From the NCBI GenBank assembly GCA_034231615.1, contig CM067298.1, forward strand, positions 31,874,127 to 31,938,126: a stretch of 64,000 nt of DNA, written 5' to 3'. Numbering within the stretch: position 1 is the first letter of the stretch; the number at the start of each line of letters is the position of its first letter. The notes beneath the pieces were generated by a model. That model ran no database searches, had not been told where the DNA came from, and was given only the letters and a program-made list of their open reading frames with translations. This stretch comes from Meghimatium bilineatum. Taxonomy: Eukaryota; Mollusca; Gastropoda; Stylommatophora; Philomycidae. The translations under genes and the position numbers were made by a program. This document shows, piece by piece, positions 1-9,560 of the stretch.

Positions 1-845
1 GTCGACATACAGTGAAGCAAGTCAGTCCAGTCCGAACATTGGAGGGGCGGCCAATGTAAAATGCACGTAAATATAGATGCATGGCGAGAGACAAATATAT
101 TTCATACCGAGTACAATGAAACAATGAAAGGGCAGAACAGCGCTAGAGGGCAGCGCGAACTGCAAATAGAAAGTGAAAAGTCCATAGGAAAGGGGAACTA
201 CAAGCTCCGTCAGCTCGAGACAAGCTTCTAGTTACCTGTGTTCCTTACAGGCAGAGACCCAGACCCATCCATTGGCGTTTGGTAAAGCAAGAAGACCTAA
301 CCCAGCTCTAATGTCGAGCCTTCCTAAACCGGAAATATGCTCGCGAAGAGAAAGGGTTCCGTACTCGATGCGCTCAGGCAAGAAAGGGACAACGATGGTA
401 GTCCTGGCCCAACTCTACTGTCAAGGTTTCCTATACCGGAAGTACACTTGCAGAGAGAAAGGGTTCCGTACTCGATTCGCTCAGGCACAAAAGGGACAAC
501 GATTTAGCCCTGGCCCAACTCTACTGTCAGGTTTTCCTACACCGGAAATACACTTGAAGAGAGAAAGGGTTCAGTACCTGATGGGCTCAGGCGCTATTGG
601 GACAAGGACGCTCAGCTCGAGAACGCCTTGCTCTCAAACGCGTGGTGTGAGACTCGAACTTGGACAAGGGGTACACGATGTCGGTGAATGACACCTCGGC
701 TAAGAGGGCGAAAGAGCCAGGGTCCAACTCCTCTGTTGAGTTCTTCCCCTTAAGGAACCAGGCTCAGGGATGAGAAACGGTTCAGTACCCAATGGGCACA
801 GGCACAGCACGTCTAATTACACGAGGCAAGTTCATAGACAGTGGA
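1..845. repeat. Dispersed repeat R1, copy 1 (cut by window edge)
   Basis: The whole stretch reappears at 54664-55336 in the same orientation. Shared landmarks in the same order include GCATGGCGAGAGAC, AACTACAAGCTC, GGCAGAGACCCA and GGGCACAGGCACAG. It is more GC-rich than its surroundings. It contains a 106-107 bp sub-repeat starting near 321, 428 and 534 (TTCCTA..CCGGAA, then GAGAGAAAGGGTTC). This copy has three sub-units and the other has two. A frame at 272-691 stays open through the sub-repeats, but it encodes only the repeated motif and resembles no protein I know. I infer a mobile-element terminal or promoter region; the class is unknown. Confidence 0.8.
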
Positions 846-879
846 ACACCTCGTTCGAGTCAGACGATAGCAAAAAATC

Positions 880-1105
880 GTCTGGGCGAAGAGTCTCCGC
901 TACGCGTGCCTGGAGACAGATATAGAGGCTGTCACAGGCTAAGGGTAGCCCACCCGAATTGTCAAGGCATGCCGAAATCGGATGTGCTAGGCCTACAAGG
1001 CGCATAACGGTGGCACAACGTAATCACGCTCCCGGCGGAAATCGCACGGATATCCGTGATGGTTACAATGGAGCGAACGAAAAACAAACAAACAAACAAA
1101 CAATT
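880..1105 (+). repeat. R4 repeat: possible retroelement 3' end with (AAAC)n tail
   Basis: The block ends in GAAAAACAAACAAACAAAC (about 1078-1101), a typical 3' tail of a non-LTR element or SINE. Its core (CCCAC, ATGCCGAAATCGGATGTG, GGTGGCACAACG) has a decayed counterpart at 19960-20185, which also ends in an AAAAC-rich tract. It may be the 3' part of the element whose upstream part is R1, since the two are contiguous here. The second R1 copy breaks off before reaching this block. Confidence 0.5.
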
Positions 1106-1109
1106 CTTG

Positions 1110-1545
1110 GTTGTTTTCAGTTGTATGTTACGACATCTGTACAACACTTGTTCTTATGGAATCCCATCTGAGTGTTATTAAGTTTTGTTTCGATGAATAC
1201 TCGTAATCTTCTTTCTAGAATTCTGTTGAAATATTCTCAGTATGGCTTATAAGTTAAATATCTTTGTATTTTGAATAATCTCTTTTGCTGCCTTTTCCCC
1301 CCTACCAAAAAGGTATTAATATAGCCATCATTTTTCCAGTCTTCTGATGTTTCTTGTGTATTCCACAGTATAGTAAACAACATATGTAATCATTTTATCA
1401 ATATATCTGCTGCTGCGTTGGATTATCTTGAACTGTATGTTATCGGGTCCTGGGACTATGTTCGATTGTGCTGTTTATACGGCATTTTCAGTTTCTGCTA
1501 GTAATATGTTTGATTCCAGTTCTTCCGTTATATTGTTTAACAGTG
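1110..1545 (-). pseudogene. LINE reverse transcriptase fragment (fingers region, family K)
   Basis: Reading the minus strand across frames gives diagnostic RT pieces in the right order. First comes PGPDNIQFKII (the GPDxIP motif), then NTQETSEDWKNDGYINTF (the P-x-W-K region). Near 1110-1230 there is KxFNRILERRLRVFIETKLN followed by TQMGFHKNKCCTD, matching the Q-x-GFR-x-xxxxxD motif. Several frameshifts and stops separate them, so it is dead. No palm (YADD) region follows. The fragment abuts the R4 tail on one side and the R2 terminus on the other. Confidence 0.7.
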
Positions 1546-1650
1546 GCGTAGTGTGCATGTTTAGACTGGGGACGCCGAGTGGTCTTTTTAGTAGGTAGGT
1601 AGCTCTCCCCCCTTTTCCCACCAGAAACACGTAGCTACAGCCCTATATAA
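1541..1650 (+). mobile_element. R2: DNA-transposon-like terminus starting CAGTGGCGTA
   Basis: The block starts CAGTGGCGTAG and contains GGGGACGCCGAG and TAGGTAGGTAGCTCT. An inverted copy lies at 23195-23282 with the same landmarks in reverse complement. CAGTGGCG-type starts are common at the ends of cut-and-paste transposons, and CACGTAGCTAC near 1630 could be a damaged opposite end. No transposase is visible. An A-rich, C-rich low-complexity run follows to 1716. Confidence 0.5.
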
Positions 1651-1716
1651 AATATTTACTGGTAAACCCCCCCCCAAAAAAAAACAACAACAAAAAAAAA
1701 AAAAAACAACCATAAC

Positions 1717-2985
1717 TTATACAATCTTGTGAGACGTAGAATCATTGCACTTAAGAAGAGAACGAGTGGTAGTAGAGACCTTTGAAAGATACATGAGAAT
1801 GGACACCAAAGAATAAAATAGAAAAATGATAGAAAAGTGGCAGGAAAAACACAGAATACTCAAAACATTGTTCCTCAATAGCGCAAGACAAGCAAGCATA
1901 AAACACCATCTGCCAACAAATATAGAACAAAAGGAATTGATAGTCATTGAACCACCCTGCAGGCAAGCAATAACCCCTACCATAAGGACTAAACTTTCTG
2001 ACCCCTCGGCAGATAAGAACTCCATTCCTGAAAACCATTGCCCTAGAAACAATCCATACATACCCACCAGAAATAATCCACGTATACACAAATGGATCTG
2101 CACAAAATGCTACCAAAAATGCTGAATATGGAGCTGTGATAAAATACCCGAACACAGACCCAGAAGACTACCTAAAATTGTTTGGCCCATGCTGAGATAT
2201 CTGCTCTAACTACACAGCTGAGATAATAGCAATTGATAAAGCTCTGAATCAAATTATTGTGGACTTTGAGAACGGAACTACTCCACCTGAAGACATAGTC
2301 ATCTTCTCCGACTCAAAATCAGCACTTCAAGCCTTGGAGTTTAAAAAAAACACCCCCTCATTGCAATATCAACGGACAAATTGACCAGCTGTCCACATCA
2401 TATGGTGCAGAAGTCACCCTCCAATGGATACCTGGCCATACCGCCGGAGTCCTTGGAAACGAAATGGCTGATAAATTAGCTAAGAATGGTGCTGCCGGCC
2501 CCCCCCCCAGTTTCCCCCCAAAATATCCCTACAAACATGCAAACACATCATAAAAAACAACTACAGACAAGAATAGTTACAACAGTGGTCCAGCTAAAGA
2601 CTGGACGCTCACTATATGAACACCAACAGAAATTCAACCCAATGGATCCCCTGAAAGAACTCGAGCGAGCAAACCAGAGTCTCACATTCACACTAAGAAC
2701 AGGCCACGCCCCCGTTAATAAACACCTGAACAGAATAAACCCACTACACGAATCAAATTTCAGACACTGCAACGCACACGAAGAGACTGTTGAACACCTA
2801 CTACTGCAGTGCCCAGAACTAACAGACATCCGACAAGAACTATTGCCACCACTTCCAGCTATACACAACACACTATACACAACTGCTCCACAACTGAGGA
2901 AAATCTGTGCATTCGCCAGAAGGGCTATGGTCTGTCAAGAGCTTCCTGCTCACAGCGAAAGGGATTAAATCATCATCATCATATA
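1717..2985 (+). pseudogene. Decayed 3' half of RNase H-bearing LINE (family A)
   Basis: The sequence encodes the C-terminal part of a non-LTR retrotransposon ORF2. Around 2080 it reads HVYTNGSAQNA, the RNase H start motif YTDGSA with the catalytic Asp changed to Asn. Then come NYTAEIIAIDKAL (catalytic Glu, about 2205), FSDSKSALQAL (about 2310) and GNEMADKLAKNGAA (about 2460). A 160-residue open stretch at 2486-2968 ends with a CCHC-like knuckle, C-x(4)-ETVEHLLLQC. Stops and frame changes break the rest. The element ends in a short (ATC)n tail at 2968-2985. It is related to the 45.1-48.5 kb copy by domain order but belongs to another subfamily. Confidence 0.85.
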
Positions 2986-4479
2986 ATCTTGTAAAGAACA
3001 TCCAGGTGTCTGTTCTTCTTTGCTGCGACAATGTTCAGTACACTCTCAATAAATATTGACTTTGATGAAAGGCACTTAATAGTTTCTTCTCAATTGCCAA
3101 GGAATTCAAACATGGGACACGATTGTTGTTCATGAAATTTCTGCGATATTATTCTGCATAGAGTGTAAACATGACTGAAGATTTTTGTTTCATGAGATGA
3201 AACTGTTGAAATTAACCCAATGGCTGTTTTGATGACAGCAGCTTCTGTTTTATAGTTTGAGAACCTTCACTATAAAACCACATTTGTGACCTCTTACAAC
3301 ATGTGAGTCTATGGCAGATACTTGTCGCTATTCTTTAATTCCCTTTCGCGCCTGGACAACGCACGGGCGAAAAATAATACATTCAGAAAAATGTGCATGT
3401 TTGAAGTTATATACACAAAGTACATGCCTATTTTCATGTGTTTGAGATCTTCTCACAATCCAAATCAAGTACAATCAATATCCTTCCTGTACTTGTCGCG
3501 GCGTCTGCTAATGCAAAGCAGCCTTCCATAGAAAACCCCCCTGCACTCCTTTATAGGAAAGCAGACAGTAAAGAAAGTGGTTTTTTGGACCATCTTCTCA
3601 TTGTTGAATGCTCCTGTTCACATTTTTATAGATGAAAATATACACCTGGCCTTAGTATCACAATTCTCTATGCGCATTTCCGGGCTCAAGACATGTGTAC
3701 AGAAAGTAAACATGACCAGAAAGACTGGTTTTTGATTGTTTTTGTATATTTGGTTGGTCGGCCTTGCCTTTTTGGGCATGCGACTCCAAGTATATTAATA
3801 GTGACCAATAACAAACATGACAATAATAAAACGTAACGAATGAAGGCTTGTTTACTTTCTGTACAGAGATAGTTACTGCTGAGGTGTAGCAATGTTGGTG
3901 GTGGAAATGCACTACTGTTAGCCGTGACCATCGACACGGTAAGACAAGTGGGCTAAAATGGGAATCATTATTAAAACGTGAAGCATTTGACTTTTTCCTG
4001 TGATTTTTATTGCTTGCCGACACATCGTATACAAAGTGGCCAATTAAAATTACGGAAAAGGTGAAATGCGTTATTTTAGAATGACGTTTCCCAGTGAGCA
4101 AACAGGAATGCATATTTAACAAAGGACCCGATTTAGCTTCGCTTTAGTCTCTTGAAAGAAGCCAAAATCATTCATGGCTTCTGAATAAATCAGCACATGC
4201 AATATTTGTACTTTAGTAAATACATTCACAGGCGGTAGGATACAAGGTGTGCAGGTGAAATAGATCCCGACACGTCTTTATTTAATTAAAAACCAGGGCA
4301 CGATCGTTGAATTCAGAGTAGGATTATACAGGTATGTGCATGCTGAGGTTGTGTGTGACTTGTTCAGTGTGACAGACTTGTGATTGTGTTACATGGTGAG
4401 TACTCATTTTATATTTATTATTATTGTTATTAGATGGGATGGGAGAAAGATATTATTCAGCTACACATCACTACTTCTA
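2986..4479. other. Unassigned; 17-nt perfect inverted repeat at 3696/3849
   Basis: I see no recognisable gene. TGTACAGAAAGTAAACA at 3696-3712 is exactly reverse-complemented at 3849-3865, leaving a 136-bp loop. Around 3985-4040 the motif TGTGATTTTTATTGCTTGCCGACAC resembles sequences at 13470-13510 and 19425-19450, hinting at a poorly preserved dispersed family. A minus-strand frame of 154 codons at 3658-4122 has no features I recognise and is probably chance. Confidence 0.4.
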
Positions 4480-5127
4480 ACAAATGAATGCGAGTCTTAG
4501 AAACCAGTAAACGTAATAGTTAATAATTAGAGGAAACAGATGTCTTTCCACAGGAGAAATTAGAGATTACCACGAGCAATTAGAATAATTTAGATGAATT
4601 ACGGAAAGACAAATGCGAGACAGGAGTTACTTAATAATTATTAGAGAGAAACAATTGTTATTTATTAGACATGTTATTAAACAGGAAGATATTGAAGCGC
4701 CGTTGATAAGACGTCAGCAAGATTTACGTAAATAAGAGAGAAAATGTTATTCGCCCTATTTGCTGCGCAATTACCTCGTTTCATGAGAAAATTTATGACC
4801 TTTTTTGTGAGTAATCTTTATGGGGAGAGGGGTTTACAGACCTGTTGGTTAAATTCCTACTGCCTTAGGCCATGTTATTTTTCCTAAATAGGGGAGAGGG
4901 GTTGGTTTGAATCAACAAAATCTCCCTTCCTTCTTGCTCTCTTATGGCTTGGAGTATAGAGAACATAAGTTACTCCGGAAAAGATTGAAGGCAAAAGACA
5001 TCGAATACGACAAAACGAAACAATATTATATAGTTTTACATTGTGGCATAGCGAAGAATCAACGTTTCTTATACAGGAAATAGAAAGTTGTGGAGAGCCA
5101 TGATCGCCTACGTCAGTCGGCACGGCA
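4480..5127 (+). pseudogene. Decayed LINE RT C-terminus (family J), 3' end at the (TTA)n tract
   Basis: The last part (about 4960-5127) reads KLWRAMIAYVSRHGN in sense. The same block, at both DNA and protein level, occurs on the minus strand at 25660-25850 (ELWRTMI, YASRHGT), so the two are copies. Upstream, broken frames give CESW-like, RRN/ILRIP and QLLFIRHVIKQEDIE pieces, which are the usual C-terminal landmarks of LINE RTs. About 4760-4940 has no match and may be inserted or lost sequence. The (TTA)n run that follows immediately is probably the element's own tail. Confidence 0.6.
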
Positions 5128-5144
5128 ACTATTTATTATTATTA

Positions 5145-5213
<69 letters not shown>
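5128..5213 (+). repeat. (TTA)n microsatellite
   Basis: This is a nearly perfect TTA/ATT run directly at the 3' end of the family J LINE fragment, so it probably grew from that element's tail. A similar run lies at 14316-14373. Confidence 0.95.
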
Positions 5214-5216
<3 letters not shown>

Positions 5217-5505
5217 GTAATTTATTTCTTCACAATGTCTGAATCTCCCTTCTCATTCCCCATTTTTGTAAACATCTTCAAATTGTACCACTGCTTCTAC
5301 ACGTTATTATTCGACCACACTTCCTGGTCTTTGTGTCCTCTATTGTCCTATTGTCCTATTATTCTCTTCTAAATATTTTTTACTATTAATAAATAGTATG
5401 TTGTAGCCTTTTCTGTCTTGTGTTTCCAAAGTTTTTTATCTTGGCCAAATCAGTTCTCTCTTCTACTGTCAAATTGTTCTCCCCAAATATATTTCTACTA
5501 TATAT
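5214..5505. other. Unassigned, T-rich; ends in (TA)n
   Basis: No gene is visible. A (TA)n run of about 20 bp at 5499-5520 forms the border with the next LINE fragment. Confidence 0.4.
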
Positions 5506-5509
5506 ATAT

Positions 5510-5870
5510 ATATATATATAAGACATAATTGATGCTTTTGAGATTTGGATGGATGGAGACGAATACGGGGAACATCGTGGAAAGAGTAGAAAAAGCACAA
5601 ATAGATTCTAACAACATTTCATATGAAAAAAAACTATGAAGGAAAACGAGGTTATAACAAATAAAGCAGTTTGGATATATTAAAAGACATGACACCTTGT
5701 TGAAACCTTACTGGAGGATAAAGACAAGGAGTGGCGATCAAGAGGTAGGCAGACATACAAGTGGAAGAGAAACATAACGAGATGGACAGGTTGCAGTCTA
5801 GAAGAGTGCACCACCAAGACAAGAAACGGGGGATGTTGGAGTTAAACTTTTTTTCAGATACGGCACTTTA
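5510..5870 (+). pseudogene. LINE 3' end fragment (family B)
   Basis: The sense strand reads IIDAFEIWMDGDEYGEHRGK, then GRQTYKWKRNITRWTG, CSLEECTTKTRN and CW. These match in order the better copy at 59345-60575 (DAFEMWVYRRIGRTSWKEK, GRQRYKWESNIT, ECTTKTRDRRCWRYF). The part between carries indels and stops. The fragment ends near GATGATATTC, the degraded counterpart of the (GAT)n tail of the other copy. Confidence 0.8.
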
Positions 5871-6080
5871 TAATGATGATATTCATTATCTCTTTGTTGT
5901 CTTACATGATAATTCACACAGGTTCCAGACCCATCGAATGACATCACAAATGGGGTAGCCTAGGGTTTTCTGTAGGCCACCAACAGAAACAGTAAATTAA
6001 TGCAATATAGTTATTGTAAAGAAAATTGTATTTAAGTTTCGATGCTTTAAAAACTTGAATAATATACTTTTTAAATATCG

Positions 6081-6302
6081 AATATAACCAGGTAGTTTTA
6101 TTAATAGTTTTATAAGTAGTTTTATTAATTGTTTTATAAGTAGTTTTATAATCTTATTAATTGTTTTATGAATAGTTTTAGAGTAGTATTATGAGAAGTT
6201 TTGTGAGAAGTGTTAGGAATAGTTTTATGAACAGCTTTATGAATAGTTTTAGGAATAGTTTTATGAAAAAGTTTTGTGAATAGTTATTCATAAAACTATT
6301 CA
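6081..6302 (+). repeat. Degenerate short tandem repeat capped by a hairpin
   Basis: The stretch is built from variants of AGTTTTATGAAT and AGTTTTATTAAT, about 12-17 bp each. It ends in GAATAGTTATTCATAAAACTATTC (6279-6302), where GAATAGTT pairs with AACTATTC. The last unit is therefore inverted relative to the array. It lies just upstream of the 35-bp satellite. Confidence 0.75.
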
Positions 6303-6334
6303 ATAATTCTTGTGTTCCCAGTGGATACACCTAA

Positions 6335-7410
6335 ACGACAAACACAGACATTTAGATTTACAAAATGCGACCCACATTCCAGACATCTAGATACACAAAG
6401 TGCGACCCACATCACAGACATCTAGATACACAAAGTGTGAACCAAATCACAGATACCTAGATACACAATTACGACCCATATAACAGACATCTAGATACAC
6501 ACGTTGTGACCCAAATCACAGACACCTAGATACACAAAGTGTCACCCACATCACAGATACTTAGATACACAAAGTGTGACCCACATCACAGACACCTAGA
6601 TGATACACAAAGTTTGACCCGCATCACAGACATCTAGATACACAAAGTGTGACCCACATCACAGACATCTAAATACACAAAGTGAGACCCACATCACAGA
6701 TACCTAGATGCACAAATCGTGACCAAGATCGCAGACATCTAGATACACAAAGTGTGACCCACATCACAGACACCTAGATACACAAAGTTTGACCCGCATC
6801 ACAACTAGATACACAAAATGTGACCCACATCACAGACAACTAGGTACAGAAAGTGTGACCCACATCCCAGATACCTAGATACACAAGTTGTGACCCACAT
6901 CACAGACATCTAGATATACAAAGTGTGACCCAGATCGCAGACACCTAGATACACAAATTGTGACCCACATCACAGATACCTAGATACACAAATTGTGACC
7001 CACATCACAGACACCTAGATACACAAATTGTGACCCACATCACAGATACCTAGATACACAAAGTGTGACCCACATCACAGACATCTAGATATACAAAGTG
7101 TGACCAAGATCGCAGACACCTAGATACACAAAGTGTGACCCACATCACAGATACCTAGATACACAAAGTGTGACCCACATCACAGATACCTAGATACACA
7201 AAGTGTGACCCACATCACAGACTTCTAGATATACACAGTGTGACCCAGATCGCAGATACACAAATTGTGACCCACATCACAGACACCTAGATACACAAAT
7301 TGTGACCCACATCACAGACACCTAGATACACAAATCGTGACCCACATCACAGATACCTAGATACACAAATTGTGACCCACATCACAGACACCTAGATACA
7401 CAAAGTGTTA
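6335..7410 (+). repeat. 35-bp minisatellite, about 30 copies
   Basis: The unit begins CACAGACATCTAGATACACA and continues AAGTGTGACCCACAT, 35 bp in all. Units differ mainly at ACATCTAG, ACACCTAG or ATACCTAG and at AAGTGTG or AATTGTG. A few units are shortened, for example near 6800 and 7250. No long reading frame runs through it. It is a non-coding satellite. Confidence 0.95.
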
Positions 7411-7489
7411 AAATATCCTGATGCCCTTGTTCATGGTGACATACATCAACACATCCCCCCCTAATGTTTACATAAAGGGATGATTATAA

Positions 7490-7560
7490 ACTATAGATTA
7501 CGTCAACAATTTTGGGGGGGGGGGGTATGTGAAAAAAGAGCCAGTGGGGAGGGATCTGAC
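7490..7560 (+). repeat. R3 dispersed repeat, copy 1 (poly-G core)
   Basis: The pattern is a CATAAA/CTATAGATTACGTCAACAATT-like start, a run of ten G, then TATGTGAAAAA. A second copy lies at 9436-9560 (CATAAATCGCGTCAACAATT, G9, TATGAAAAA). It looks like the end of a transposable element, of unknown class. Confidence 0.55.
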
Positions 7561-7626
7561 AAAACCTGACGATTGGATTCCGGCAAGTCTTGTAGAGCTG
7601 CAGTCAATTCCTCTACTCCTATTTTC

Positions 7627-8200
7627 ATGACGGAAGTAGCCATTCAAACTTGGCACACTAAGATGTATATGTGACGGAAGTAGCCATTCAAACTTGGCAC
7701 ACTAAGATGTACATTTGATGGAAGTAGCCATTCAAACTTGGCACACTAAGATGTATATTTGACGGAAGTAGCCATTCAAACTTGGCACACTAAGATGTAC
7801 ATTTGATGGAAGTAGCCATTCAAACTTGGCACACTAAGATGTATATTTGACGGAAGTAGCCATTCAAACTTGGCACACTAAGATGTACATTTGATGGAAG
7901 TAGCCATTCAAACTTGGCACACTAAAATGTATATTTGATGGAAGTAGCCATTCAAACTTGGCACACTAAGACGTATATGTGACGGAAGTAGCCATTAAAA
8001 CTTGGCACAATAAGATGTATATTTGACGGATGTAGCCATGTAAACTTGGCACACTAAGATGTATATGTGACGGAAGTAGCCTTTAAAGCTTGGCACAATA
8101 AGATGTATATGTGACGGAAGTAGCCATTAAAACTTGGCACAATAAGATGTATATTTGAAGGACGTCGCCATGTAAACTTGGCACAATAAGATGTATATTT
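7627..8200 (+). repeat. 44-bp minisatellite, about 13 copies, partly dimeric
   Basis: The unit starts GACGGAAGTAGCCATTCAAA and ends ACTAAGATGTATATGT. In units 2-7 (7672-7935) GACGG...GTACATT and GATGG...GTATATT alternate, giving an 88-bp higher-order unit. The last five units are more diverged (AATAAG, CCATGTAAAC). Non-coding. Confidence 0.95.
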
Positions 8201-9435
8201 TGAATTAGATTTAATCTGCCACCGTGCACAGTTTTTTTCTGGTACAGCTGTTGATATTATAAGTGGTTATTCTATGTTAGGACGGATTATAAGACGGTGG
8301 ACAGTATAACAGTCAGTCATACATAAATATATGTTTACTGAAGTAAAAGGAAGTAGATGACCAGTAGAACACAATTTGTATACAGTAGATAAAATACAGT
8401 AGATTCACTTCCAGGACACATTTTACACAGTTCACAATTATCTATAAGAATACCGTGACTCTGTCAAGAAAGAGTTAATGAAAAGGCGATTTGAAGAATG
8501 TATACCATGAATGAGCCTATCGCCACATCATATACAATTTCAGGTGAAATATTGTCATGGTAACGCTGAATATAGACACACATTAATTTTCTAGAATTGC
8601 AGTACGCCCCAAAATATGCCGCACTGAAATGAAAAAAAACAATTAATAATATTATCCAGTTGTCATCTACGAGTTTATTTCTCCAGATCCAGACATGTAC
8701 GCTGAGATACTCCAGTGTCAGTATATTTTGGCGCAGATGGTATATTGTTGTAATCCCTGAAGAGAGAACACGTTGGTCGCGCTGTTCTCGTTGCGCGAGG
8801 AGTGCAGTTTGTACGTTAGACTTGAGGTATATATCTGTCATTGCCGTCGTTATCACGAGATGGTTTTCGAAAGCTAGTTTTCAAAACCCGGAGGAGTACT
8901 TGGCTCAGTGTGAAGGTAGGCGTATTGCTACGTACTGGACAGTCATAGAATCTGAAGACATATTAAAGATGAAAGGTTGATTATATCTCAGCAGTTATGT
9001 CATCTCAAACATGCTTGATCAAAGAGATGGATCTACCAGAGATTAGCCAGATGAATATCTTTTCATGGCGCCATATGAGGACAGAAATTGGGGGAGTGAG
9101 GTCGCAAATTGCATGTGAAGCAACGTCTTGGACATATGTTTCTTACTTCTGATTATCAAAGCGCGAAAATTCAGATGTCTAAATTCTAAAAATATAACGA
9201 CGACACACAAGTTCACCCATAGTGTAAAGGTAACTAATGGTTGAAGTTTTCTGGAATCTTGTTTCAGAATAGATGAGGTAAAGAAGGTGCATAGTATTTG
9301 TAACCTGAGATCGGCTTATATTAAAGATGTTTGTAGAAGAGATACTTAATTCAGCCACCTGTACAGAAGGAATAATAAGTCAACATATATAGATGAAAGT
9401 TTGCTGGTTGGACTCTGAATAACATGAGATGTGGG
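8201..9435. other. Unassigned region
   Basis: No transposon motif, RNA gene or recognisable protein is seen. Frames of 130 codons (8464-8856, minus) and 106 codons (8660-8980, plus) overlap on opposite strands and show no known motif, so I treat both as chance. Confidence 0.35.
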
Positions 9436-9560
9436 TGCAGTCCATAAATCGCGTCAACAATTAGGGGGGGGGGGTATGAAAAAGGTTTGATAGTTCTTGA
9501 TAAGGGTGAGAGGGGAGAGCTGACAAACGTTGAAAGCAAAAATACTTTGTAAAAATTCAT
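9436..9560 (+). repeat. R3 dispersed repeat, copy 2 (poly-G core)
   Basis: The block has the same order as 7490-7560: CATAAATCGCGTCAACAATT, a G run, TATGAAAAA, then a GAGGGG-rich part and CTGACAAAC. The two copies are about 1.9 kb apart in the same orientation. Confidence 0.55.

Noticed and set aside
272..691. 139-codon frame as a gene
   Set aside because: It follows the 107-bp internal repeat of R1, and the second copy does not keep the frame over the same span.
1717..2155. Minus-strand frames of 128 and 134 codons
   Set aside because: They are antisense to the RNase H-bearing LINE on the plus strand.
3658..4122. 154-codon minus frame
   Set aside because: It spans the inverted-repeat loop and shows no domain or composition typical of a protein.
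6335..7410. Regular 35-bp array considered as CRISPR or a coding repeat
   Set aside because: There are no spacers and no open frame across it.
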